A stretch of DNA of 64,000 nt from Streptomyces sp. NBRC 110028 (GTDB lineage Bacteria > Actinomycetota > Actinomycetes > Streptomycetales > Streptomycetaceae), in the NCBI RefSeq assembly GCF_001417735.1, contig NZ_BBUZ01000022.1, positions 186,001 through 250,000 on the forward strand, written 5' to 3'. Below are positions 42,131 to 49,531 of this stretch, piece by piece. Made by a program: the position numbers and the translations under genes. Each line of letters starts with the position of its first letter. Position 1 is the first letter of the stretch. The notes beneath the pieces are model-generated. The model ran no database searches. It was not told where the DNA came from and saw only the letters and a list, made by a program, of their open reading frames with translations.

Positions 42131-42622
42131 ATGGGCAGAGGGCGGGGCGGAGACGACGGCATACGGAAGCGCGCGGTGCGAGCCACCGCGCGCTCCGCGC
42201 TCCGGCGTGTCGTCCCCCTCCTCGCCGTGCTGCTCTGGGTGGCGCCGCTGTGCGTCCACTCCGGCGGCGACCACCCGCCGCTGTCGGCGGGCTGCCCGCA
42301 CCGCCTCGTGGCCGAGCCGCAGCTCCCATGGCCGCCACCGGCCCCGGCCGCGGCCGGGGCCGGGGCCGTCGCCCGGTTCCACACCGCTCCCGGCGCCCCG
42401 GCCGCCGGGGACCACCCGAAAGCCCCGGACGGCGGCAGCGACGACTGCGTGGCGGGTCCCCGCGGCGGGAACCCCGCCCTGGTCCCCGCTCCCGTCCCGC
42501 CGCCCGCCCCCGCCGGTTTCCGGCCGCCGGAGGCCCCACGGGGCACGGACGCCGTACGGGCACCGCCCGACACGGTCGTCCACGCCCTCGGCCTCCATCA
42601 GCTCCAAGTACTCCGCACCTAG
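42131..42622 (+). CDS. Small hypothetical exported or membrane protein
   Basis: 163 residues. The basic N-terminus is followed by one hydrophobic segment (VVPLLAVLLWVAPLCV, about residues 27-42) and then a Cys/His-containing Pro/Ala-rich region (HSGGDHPPLSAGCPHR, DDCVAG). It lacks known domains. Strong coding bias and its spacing 84 nt before the DUF3105 gene support it as real. It may be part of a metal-related group with the DUF3105/DUF305 genes, but that is a guess. Confidence 0.6.
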   Translation: MGRGRGGDDGIRKRAVRATARSALRRVVPLLAVLLWVAPLCVHSGGDHPPLSAGCPHRLVAEPQLPWPPPAPAAAGAGAVARFHTAPGAPAAGDHPKAPDGGSDDCVAGPRGGNPALVPAPVPPPAPAGFRPPEAPRGTDAVRAPPDTVVHALGLHQLQVLRT

Positions 42623-42706
42623 GAGGCCTCTTGGCCGATCGCCGGCCTCCGCCGCCACATCACTCATTCAGTGCGACAGTGCGAGAACTGCGAGGACTGG
42701 ACAACC

Positions 42707-43372
42707 ATGGCTTCCAAGGGATCGAAGACGAAGGGCGCGGCCGAGCGCCGCGCGAAGATAGAAGAGCTGCGCCGCGCGGAGAAGGCACGCGAGCGCAGGT
42801 ACCGGATCATCACCATCACCTCCTGCACGGTGATCGTCGCCGCTCTGGCCGTCGGCGGCTTCTTCCTGGTCGAAGCGGGCAACGACAAGGAGAAGAAGGC
42901 GACGAAGGTGACCTCCTCGGTCGTGAAGACCGGTGAGTTCAAGGGCATGAAGACCTGGAAGAACCTGGGCCGCACCCATGTGGGCGGCACCGTGAAGTAC
43001 GCCATGTCGCCGCCGGTCGGCGGAAACCACGACCAGGTCTGGCAGAACTGCCAGGGCGACGTCTACACCAAGCCGCTGACCAAGGAGAACGCGGTGCACT
43101 CGCTGGAGCACGGCGCGGTGTGGGTGACGTACAGCGACAAGGCGTCCAAGGAGGACATCGCCACCCTCAAGGCCCGGGTGGAGAAGACCCCGTACTCGCT
43201 GATGAGCCCCTACCAGGACCAGGACGCGCCGATCGTCCTCAACGCCTGGGGCAACCAGCTGGACATTCACAAGGCGTCGGACCCGCGGGTGGCCGCCTTC
43301 TTCAAGAAGTTCGTCCAGGGCAAGCAGACCCCCGAGCCGAACGCCTACTGCACCAACGGGAAGTCGTCGTGA
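42707..43372 (+). CDS. DUF3105 membrane-anchored protein
   Basis: 221 residues. A Lys/Arg-rich cytoplasmic N-terminus (about 1-38) is followed by a transmembrane helix (ITSCTVIVAALAVGGFFLV). The outer domain has the DUF3105 hallmarks: SPPVGGNHDQVWQNC, VHSLEHGAVWVTY and YCTNGK at the end. Function is unknown, and it is often found beside DUF305 genes. ATG 42707 was chosen as the internal coding start. Its stop overlaps the next gene as GTGA, so translation is coupled. Confidence 0.88.
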   Translation: MASKGSKTKGAAERRAKIEELRRAEKARERRYRIITITSCTVIVAALAVGGFFLVEAGNDKEKKATKVTSSVVKTGEFKGMKTWKNLGRTHVGGTVKYAMSPPVGGNHDQVWQNCQGDVYTKPLTKENAVHSLEHGAVWVTYSDKASKEDIATLKARVEKTPYSLMSPYQDQDAPIVLNAWGNQLDIHKASDPRVAAFFKKFVQGKQTPEPNAYCTNGKSS

Positions 43373-44052
43373 CGGAGGGGACCACCGCCGTCGGCCGTGC
43401 GTCGCGGCAGCCGCTGGTGGCCGGGATCACCGCCGCCCTCGCGGTGCTGACGCTGGTCGCGGTGGGGCTGATGTGGCTGATGAGCGACCGCTCGGAGGGC
43501 ACGACCGGCACCGGCGCCCCGAAGGACACCTCCGCCGAGGCCGGTTTCGCCCGCGACATGTCCACCCATCACCAGCAGGCGGTGGAGATGTCGCTCATCG
43601 TGCGCGACCGCACCGACGACGAGGATGTGCGGCGGCTGGCGTTCGACATCCTCACCGCGCAGGCCACCGAGCGCGGCATCCTGCAGGGCTGGCTGGACAT
43701 GTGGGGGCTGGACCGGACGTCCGAGGAGCCGCCGATGACGTGGATGAAGCACGGCTCCATGGAGGGCATGGAGGGCATGGACCACGCGTACAAGCCGCAC
43801 GACGGCTCGCTCATGCCGGGCATGGCCACCAACACCGAGCTGGACCGGCTGCGCAGGGCCAAGGGCAAGGCGGCCGAGGTGCTCTACCTGAAGCTGATGA
43901 CCGCCCATCACAAGGGCGGGATCGAGATGGCGGAGGGCGCGGTCGCGAAGGTCCACGACCCGACCGAGAAGCGGCTGGCCACGACGATGGTGCGGGCCCA
44001 GCAGTCGGAGATCCAGCTGATGGCCGACATGCTGAAGGAGCGCGGCGCCTGA
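43369..44052 (+). CDS. DUF305 membrane-anchored protein, probably metal (copper)-related
   Basis: 227 residues. An N-terminal transmembrane helix (residues 18-40) is followed by the DUF305 ferritin-like helical domain, with two His pairs: DMSTHHQQAVEM and LMTAHHKGGIEMA. A Met/His-rich loop lies between them (TWMKHGSMEGMEGMDH). Such Met/His motifs bind copper or silver in DUF305 proteins. GTG 43369 overlaps the DUF3105 stop. A hairpin follows. Confidence 0.9.
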   Translation: MTEGTTAVGRASRQPLVAGITAALAVLTLVAVGLMWLMSDRSEGTTGTGAPKDTSAEAGFARDMSTHHQQAVEMSLIVRDRTDDEDVRRLAFDILTAQATERGILQGWLDMWGLDRTSEEPPMTWMKHGSMEGMEGMDHAYKPHDGSLMPGMATNTELDRLRRAKGKAAEVLYLKLMTAHHKGGIEMAEGAVAKVHDPTEKRLATTMVRAQQSEIQLMADMLKERGA

Positions 44053-44063
44053 ACGCTCCCCGG

Positions 44064-44102
44064 TGAGGCCCCGGCCCGGCTGTGCGCCGGGCCGGGGGCT
44101 CA
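44064..44102. terminator. GC-rich hairpin between convergent genes
   Basis: TGAG-x-CCCCGGCCCGG pairs with CCGGGCCGGGG-x-CTCA around a 7-nt loop; one mismatch in the stem. It lies between the DUF305 stop and the TetR stop and probably serves both. Confidence 0.7.
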
Positions 44103-44720
44103 CTCCCCGTCCACCCCGGTACGGAACACCCCTGCCCGCGCCGCCTCGTAGGCCGCCTCGGCGCTGGTACGCACCAGCCGGGCGTCGATGGAGCCGCGCA
44201 GGATGAGCACCCGGTAGTAGAAGGGCGCGGCCAGCGCGCCGATGACGGCCTTGGCGTCGGTGTCCGCGGGCACCTCGCCCCGGTCGATCGCGCGCCGCAC
44301 GATCGGGGTCCTGTCCTCGATCCGGCCGGCGAAGGTGTCGCGGACGACCTCCTCGGCCCGTACGTCATGGGCGGCGGCCGCCACCAGCCCCTGGATGACG
44401 TTGCGATTGCGCAGCGAGTCGTTGAAGTCGCCGATGAACCGGGCGAGTTCGTGCAGATCCCGCCGGAAGTCGCCCGAGTCGGGGGTGGGCAGCGTGGCGG
44501 CGCGCTCGGCCAGCAGATCGAGGACGACCCCCTCCACCGTCCGCCAGCGCCGCCGGATGGTCGACGCGTGCACCCCGGAGCGCCGGGCGAGCTTGTCGAG
44601 GGTGAGGGCGCTGAACGATTCGGCGTCGAGTTCGTCGTAGGCGGCGGCCAGCACGGCGGCACGGGTCCGCGCCGTACGCCCGCCGGGGCGCGCCGAGCCA
44701 TGGGGTGGTCGCGCGTTCAT
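44100..44720 (-). CDS. TetR family transcriptional regulator
   Basis: 206 residues. HTH region about 18-64: RAAVLAAAYDELDAESFSAL, then LDKLARRSGVHASTIRRRW, with Arg/Trp in place of the usual Tyr. The rest is the helical ligand-binding domain with TetR_C-type sequence (FYYRVLILRGSID). The target is not obvious, since the divergent side is followed by a 290-bp gap and then the conservon's terminator. ATG 44720 is used. Confidence 0.88.
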   Translation of the reverse strand: MNARPPHGSARPGGRTARTRAAVLAAAYDELDAESFSALTLDKLARRSGVHASTIRRRWRTVEGVVLDLLAERAATLPTPDSGDFRRDLHELARFIGDFNDSLRNRNVIQGLVAAAAHDVRAEEVVRDTFAGRIEDRTPIVRRAIDRGEVPADTDAKAVIGALAAPFYYRVLILRGSIDARLVRTSAEAAYEAARAGVFRTGVDGE

Positions 44721-44929
44721 GGATGGTGAGCCGCCATGTCTCCTGTGCCGCGGATGGGGTCGGTAACGGGCCGACCCTATGTCCCACCCCGACCCCGGCG
44801 CACGAGATCTTCCTTACTTCCAGCCTTTACCGGCCAGTACGTCATTGCGTGACGCGCCCGCGTCCGGATACGGTGACGCCCCCAGCTTAACGCGCGCCCA
44901 TGAGCATTAAGGGCGGGTCGTGCGAGTGG

Positions 44930-44973
44930 GCGTGCCGGACCTTCCGTACGCGGGGAGGGAAGGTCCGGCACGC
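44930..44973 (-). terminator. Terminator of the conservon/P450 operon
   Basis: A perfect 16-bp stem (GCGTGCCGGACCTTCC with GGAAGGTCCGGCACGC) and a 12-nt loop lie 39 nt after the P450 stop on the minus strand. It should end the five-gene operon. Confidence 0.8.
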
Positions 44974-45011
44974 TGACGGCCCCGGCGGTGTCTGCCGCCG
45001 GGGCGGGGCGG

Positions 45012-46283
45012 TCAGCGGGCGAAGGCCGGGGTGAATTCGACCGGGATCGACGAGACGCCGCGCATCATCAGCGCCGAGCGCCACTCCAGCTCGTCGGGGG
45101 CGACCGCGAGGGTCACGTCCGGGAGGCGGTCGGTCAGGACCTCGATCGCGGCCATGGCGATGCTCTCGGCCAGCTCGCGGCCGACCTGGGGGCAGCCGTG
45201 GGTGCCGTGGCTGTAGGCCATGTGGGCCTGGTTGCCGGACGCCCCGGCTTGGAAGTCCGGGCGTACGTCGGGGTCGGCGTTGGCCGCGGCGAGGCTCAGC
45301 ATCAGGCAGTCGCCCTTCCGGATGTGGCGCCCGGCGAACATGGTGTCCTCCGAGGCCCAGCGGCCCACCCAGTTGGGGATCGGGGTGGCCTCCCACAGCA
45401 CCTCGTTGAGCGCCTGGCCCACGCTGCGCCGCCCGCCGGACAAGGTGACCGCGAACCGCTCGTCGGTGAGCATGAGCCGCAGCGCGTTGCCGATCAGGTC
45501 GGTGGTGGGCTGGTGGGCCGCGTAGACGTTGCCCAGGAGGTCGTTGACGATCTCCTCGTCGGTCAGGCCCGCCGGGTGGAACGCCAGGGCCGAGGCGATG
45601 TTGGACGCGGCGGGGTGGGACCGGGCGTGCTCCAGCAGCGCCACCATCCGGTTGGTCAGCCGGTCGAAGGCGGCCGGTCCCGCCTTCCCGCTGACCAGGT
45701 CGAGCATCTCCTGCGTCAGCGCGGGATCGTCGTCCAGGCCGAACATCCGGTTCAGCACCCGCAGCGGGATCTGGCTGGCGTACTCGGCCATCAGATCGGC
45801 GCGGCCGCTGCCCGCGAAGACGTCGATCAGCTGGTCCGCGACCCGCTCGCACTCCGCCCGCAGTTCGAACGGCTCCACGGACTCCAGGCTGTCGATCATC
45901 GCCTCGGACCGGCGCTCGTGATCGGGGCCCTCGGTGAACAGCATCGTCGGCCGGTAGGCGACGAACGTGATCAGCTCCCAGTCGGGCGGGACCCGGTCCC
46001 AGGAGTGCCAGCGGCGGGAGTCGCGGGCGAACACGTTGGAGTCCGCGGTGACCCGCAGCAGCTCCCGGTAGCCCAGCACCATCCAGACGGGGATGTCCGG
46101 TTCGAGCAGCACGGGCACGACGGGGCCGTGCTCGTGGCGCAGCTTCCGGTACAGCTCGTCCGGATCGGAGCGGAGCATCTGGGTGTCCAGCCGCACCGCG
46201 TCCGGCTGCTCCGGCCAGCCCTGGAGCGGTGCGGCGGGGTCGAGGGGATCCTCGGGTGGGGTCGTGGGGTCCGGGGTGGTCAC
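45012..46283 (-). CDS. Conservon cytochrome P450, CYP157-like
   Basis: 423 residues. The heme-cysteine loop reads SHGTHGCPQVGRELAE near residue 358, and the I-helix region is NVYAAHQPTTDLI. The K-helix that normally contains ExxR reads ALNEVLWEATPI; the Arg is replaced by Trp, exactly the departure known for CYP157 enzymes in Streptomyces conservons. It begins at 46283, overlapping the cvnD stop by 4 nt, so it is the fifth gene (cvnE-type) of the operon. Substrate is unknown; a regulatory redox role tied to the conservon is inferred. Confidence 0.9.
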   Translation of the reverse strand: MTTPDPTTPPEDPLDPAAPLQGWPEQPDAVRLDTQMLRSDPDELYRKLRHEHGPVVPVLLEPDIPVWMVLGYRELLRVTADSNVFARDSRRWHSWDRVPPDWELITFVAYRPTMLFTEGPDHERRSEAMIDSLESVEPFELRAECERVADQLIDVFAGSGRADLMAEYASQIPLRVLNRMFGLDDDPALTQEMLDLVSGKAGPAAFDRLTNRMVALLEHARSHPAASNIASALAFHPAGLTDEEIVNDLLGNVYAAHQPTTDLIGNALRLMLTDERFAVTLSGGRRSVGQALNEVLWEATPIPNWVGRWASEDTMFAGRHIRKGDCLMLSLAAANADPDVRPDFQAGASGNQAHMAYSHGTHGCPQVGRELAESIAMAAIEVLTDRLPDVTLAVAPDELEWRSALMMRGVSSIPVEFTPAFAR

Positions 46284-46897
46284 GCGGTGGTCTCCCGGGC
46301 GGCGGAGGTGGACAGGGAGTAGAGGTGGCGGACGAGCGCGACGAGGACGGCCTTGCTGGAGTCGCGCTCACGGGCGTCGCAGTCGATCACGGGGATGTCC
46401 GGGGGCAGATCGAGCGCGTCCCGGACCTCCTCCAGCGTGTGCTGCGGTTCGGTGAAGTTGTTGCGGGCCACGATGAACGGCGTCCCGTGGTGTTCGAGCC
46501 GGTCGATGGCGTACCAGGAGTCGGCGAGCCGGTTGGTGTCCACCAGGACGACCGCGCCCAGGGTGCCGACGAAGAGCCGGTCCCACAGGAACCAGAAACG
46601 TTCCTGCCCGGGCGCGCCGAACAGATAGAGCACCATCTGCTCGTCCAGGCTGATGCGGCCGAAGTCGAAGGCGACCGTGGTGGTCGTCTTCGACTGGACC
46701 AAGGAGGGGTCGTCGATCCCGACGCCCGCCTGGGTCATCGTCTCCTCGGTGCTGAGCGGGCGGATCTCGCTCACCGACTGGACCATCGTCGTCTTGCCCA
46801 CGCCGAAGCCGCCGACGATCACGATCTTCAGGCCTTCGCTCGCGCTCGCCCGCAGCGGCGCCCGGACGTCGGCACGGTCAGAGGTTCTGGAGTGCAA
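46280..46897 (-). CDS. cvnD: Conservon GTPase
   Basis: 205 residues. Walker A is VGGFGVGKTT near residue 28, and the switch regions contain TTTTVAFDFG and FGAPGQERFW. The base-specificity segment ARNNF replaces NKxD, typical of CvnD. CvnD acts as the GTPase of a G-protein-like signalling complex at the membrane with CvnA-C. ATG 46897 overlaps the cvnC end by 20 nt. Confidence 0.93.
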   Translation of the reverse strand: MHSRTSDRADVRAPLRASASEGLKIVIVGGFGVGKTTMVQSVSEIRPLSTEETMTQAGVGIDDPSLVQSKTTTTVAFDFGRISLDEQMVLYLFGAPGQERFWFLWDRLFVGTLGAVVLVDTNRLADSWYAIDRLEHHGTPFIVARNNFTEPQHTLEEVRDALDLPPDIPVIDCDARERDSSKAVLVALVRHLYSLSTSAARETTA

Positions 46898-47240
46898 CGA
46901 GCACCTTCTTCAGCGTTTCGGGCTCCGGCAGCCCTCCGTTGTCGGGGCGGGCGGCATGGGGATGGCGCGCGGTGATCTTGCCCATGTCGAGCAGGTCGCA
47001 GAGCAGGATCTTGACCACGCTGACGGGCATTCCCAGGTACGAGGAGATCTCCACCACCGCCATGGGCCGCCGGCACATCCGCAGGATCTTGACGTGCTCG
47101 GACTGCATGCCGGGGGTGGGGTCGGATTCGCTGACGATGAGCGTGACCATGTCGAACACGCTCTCGTCGACGCGGCTGCGACCGCCGGTGACGGTGTACA
47201 GCCGGTCGGGCTCCTCGCTGTCGAGCGGCCCTCGGATCAT
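46878..47240 (-). CDS. cvnC: Conservon DUF742 protein
   Basis: 120 residues. DUF742 has YTVTGGRSR at the start, then VDESVFDMVTLIV, a winged-helix-like core (HVKILRMCRRPMAVVEISSY, then LGMPVSVVKILLCDLLD) and the tail LPEPETLKKVLVALQNL. CvnC is a DNA-binding-fold partner of CvnB and CvnD. ATG 47240 overlaps the cvnB stop as ATGA. Confidence 0.92.
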   Translation of the reverse strand: MIRGPLDSEEPDRLYTVTGGRSRVDESVFDMVTLIVSESDPTPGMQSEHVKILRMCRRPMAVVEISSYLGMPVSVVKILLCDLLDMGKITARHPHAARPDNGGLPEPETLKKVLVALQNL

Positions 47241-47665
47241 GCGTTCATCCCGCCGCCACGGCCATGTCCGGTGGTCCGGGGCGCCGCCCGCAGATGGTCG
47301 CCGATCTGCTCGACCAGCTCGTTCATGTTGTGCCCGATGATGCCGACGTCGGCCTCGTCGTCCGCCACGACGGCCAGATGGGCGCCCTCGCCGGCCTCGA
47401 CGATGAACAGAATTCCCCCGTGGAACTCCGTCATGGACTGCCGGACGCCGCCGCTGCCGTCCCCGAACTCGATGGACGCGCCGTGGGAGAGGCTCTGGAT
47501 ACCCGAGGCGATGGCCGACAGCTGGTCGGCCTGGTCCACGGAGAGACCGGACGTGAGGCACAGCTTGAGGCCGTCCCGCGACAGCACCAGCGCGTGCCGG
47601 GCCCCCGGCGTCTTCTCCAGCAGGTTCTCCAACAGCCAGTCCAAGCTGCGGTCTGTGGTGTTCAT
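47237..47665 (-). CDS. cvnB: Conservon roadblock/LC7 protein
   Basis: 142 residues. The roadblock fold reads LDWLLENLLEKTPGARHALV, then SRDGLKLCLTSGL and LFIVEAGEGAHLAVVADDEA. It is a small dimeric regulator that binds the GTPase. ATG 47665 was chosen as AGGA is 8 nt upstream; GTG 47683 overlaps the cvnA stop and is possible but lacks spacing. Confidence 0.92.
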   Translation of the reverse strand: MNTTDRSLDWLLENLLEKTPGARHALVLSRDGLKLCLTSGLSVDQADQLSAIASGIQSLSHGASIEFGDGSGGVRQSMTEFHGGILFIVEAGEGAHLAVVADDEADVGIIGHNMNELVEQIGDHLRAAPRTTGHGRGGGMNA

Positions 47666-47679
47666 CGGCGTTCCTATCA

Positions 47680-49296
47680 TCACGGCTGGTCGTTCTCAGC
47701 GGACTCGGCGGACTGTGCGGGCTCGGCGGACGGCACGGGCCCGTTGGTTTCTGCGGACGCCTCCGACGTGGTGTTACGCCCGGGGGCGTCACCGGTGGAG
47801 CCGCCGCGCGTGGCGTCGCGGAAGGCACCGAAGCGGGCCCCGGCGTCGGTCCGCGGAGCCTTCGGCTTGGCGTCGGGGGCGGGGCGGGGCGTGGCCCGCG
47901 TGGCGGCGGCGAGCGTCTCGCCTCGGCGCCGCCGGGGCAGCCCGTTGACGCGCGGCTCCGCGGAGGCGTCGGCGTCGAAGTCGGAGTCGACGGACGTGCC
48001 GGAGGGCCCGGAGGGCTCCGTCGCGGGCGACGGGGTGGGAGGGGCCACCGGGACGGCCGCCTCGGCCACCGGCTCGGCGCTCGCGGCTGCCTGGGAGCCG
48101 GTCGCCCGCGCCGCCGGAGCGGCGGCGGTCCGCGGCCGGGCGGACTCGGCGCGGTTCCGCGCGGGCGCCCCGGGCACCGCGCCCTGGTTGATGTGCGTGA
48201 TCAGCTGCTGTGGGATCAGAACCACGACGCCGGTGCCTCCCCGGGCGGACGGGCGGAAGGAGACCGTCAGCCCGTGCTTACGGGCCAGACAGCCGACGAC
48301 CGCGAGGCCGAGCCGGGTGCCGGACAGGGTCGTCAGGTCGAGAGTCTGCGAGGAGACCGCCTTCTGGGCGCGGGCCAGCGCGGAGGGGCCCATGACCAGG
48401 CCGCCGTCCTCGATGGTGACCACGACGCCGGTGTGCGTCTCCTCGACGTACACGTGCACCTCCTCGGTGGGAGGCGAGAAGCTGGTGGCGTTGTCCATCA
48501 GCTCGGCGAGGGCGTGCATGACGCCCTCGGCCGCGTAACCGGCGACCGCCGCGTTGCTGGCCGCGTGGACCCGGACCCGCTGATAGGCGCTGATCCGGCC
48601 GACCGCGCCGCGCAGGATGGACTCCATCACGATGGGCTTGGTCCACCGGCGCCCGGAGCGGGCGCCGGTGAGGACCGCGATGCTGTCCGCGATGCGGCCC
48701 GTCTGGGCGGTGGTGTGGTCGAGCTTCAGCAGGTCGCCGAGGACGGACTCGTCGTGCCGGTTCTCCATCTCGCGCAGGTCCGCGAGCATGCTGGTGGCCA
48801 GGGCCTGGACCCGGCCCGCGGCGTTGGCGCAGGCCGCCATCGCGGAGGCGCGCATGCGCTCACCGGTGCCGATCTCCTGCACGACCCTGCGCAGGAGCCG
48901 GCCGTGCGCCTGGTCACCGGGCTTGGTCACCTGCATCAGCACGGTGTCCACCGAGCCGCCCTCCCGCAGGCCCTTCACCGCAGAGGGAATCGTTTCATCA
49001 GCGAGCCGGGCGGCCTCCGCGGCGTGCTGCGCGGCCGCGGCCTCCAGACTCGCGATCCGGGACTGGAGCCGGCCGATGGTCCGTGACCGGTGGGCGGCGA
49101 CCGCGAGGGCCACGCCCAGAGCCACGGCCACCAGCGCGCTGAAGACGGCGACGAGGACGCGCCGGGATTCGGGCACCTCTGCCGTCACCCACGCTCCCGC
49201 CCCGCCGGCGACGACCGCGGCCAGCAGAGGCACGGCCAGGGCCTGCCGGGTCACGGCTGGCCCTTTGTAGGGATGGCTGGATATATGTGCTGACAT
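47680..49296 (-). CDS. cvnA: Conservon sensor histidine-kinase-like protein
   Basis: 538 residues. Two transmembrane segments near 18-35 and 47-68 are followed by a coiled region (RLQSRIASLEAAAAQHAAEA). The HATPase domain has N box ALAELMDNATSFSP near residue 264 and a G1-like EDGGLVMG. The C-terminal 150 residues are Ala/Pro/Ser-rich and probably disordered. CvnA is the receptor-like component; the phospho-acceptor His is not canonical. ATG 49296 has GAGG 9 nt upstream. It heads the operon cvnA-B-C-D-P450. Confidence 0.92.
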   Translation of the reverse strand: MSAHISSHPYKGPAVTRQALAVPLLAAVVAGGAGAWVTAEVPESRRVLVAVFSALVAVALGVALAVAAHRSRTIGRLQSRIASLEAAAAQHAAEAARLADETIPSAVKGLREGGSVDTVLMQVTKPGDQAHGRLLRRVVQEIGTGERMRASAMAACANAAGRVQALATSMLADLREMENRHDESVLGDLLKLDHTTAQTGRIADSIAVLTGARSGRRWTKPIVMESILRGAVGRISAYQRVRVHAASNAAVAGYAAEGVMHALAELMDNATSFSPPTEEVHVYVEETHTGVVVTIEDGGLVMGPSALARAQKAVSSQTLDLTTLSGTRLGLAVVGCLARKHGLTVSFRPSARGGTGVVVLIPQQLITHINQGAVPGAPARNRAESARPRTAAAPAARATGSQAAASAEPVAEAAVPVAPPTPSPATEPSGPSGTSVDSDFDADASAEPRVNGLPRRRRGETLAAATRATPRPAPDAKPKAPRTDAGARFGAFRDATRGGSTGDAPGRNTTSEASAETNGPVPSAEPAQSAESAENDQP

Positions 49297-49531
49297 CTAT
49301 CAGGTCCTCATGGGCGCGTTCGAGGGTTGAGGGTGGACCACGCGGACATCAAGCCGTGGGCGGCACATGGTAGTACTGCTCAGCGAATTTTGAGCGCCCG
49401 CGATCGGCACATGGACCATGACGGACCGTCAGTATCACGGCCGGAGAAGGCAGGTTGCCCGATCCCGCCAAAGCTGAACGGTTCTGAGCTGGGGTCACGT
49501 ATCCCCTCATGTCCCCTCGCTCGGGCGCCGG

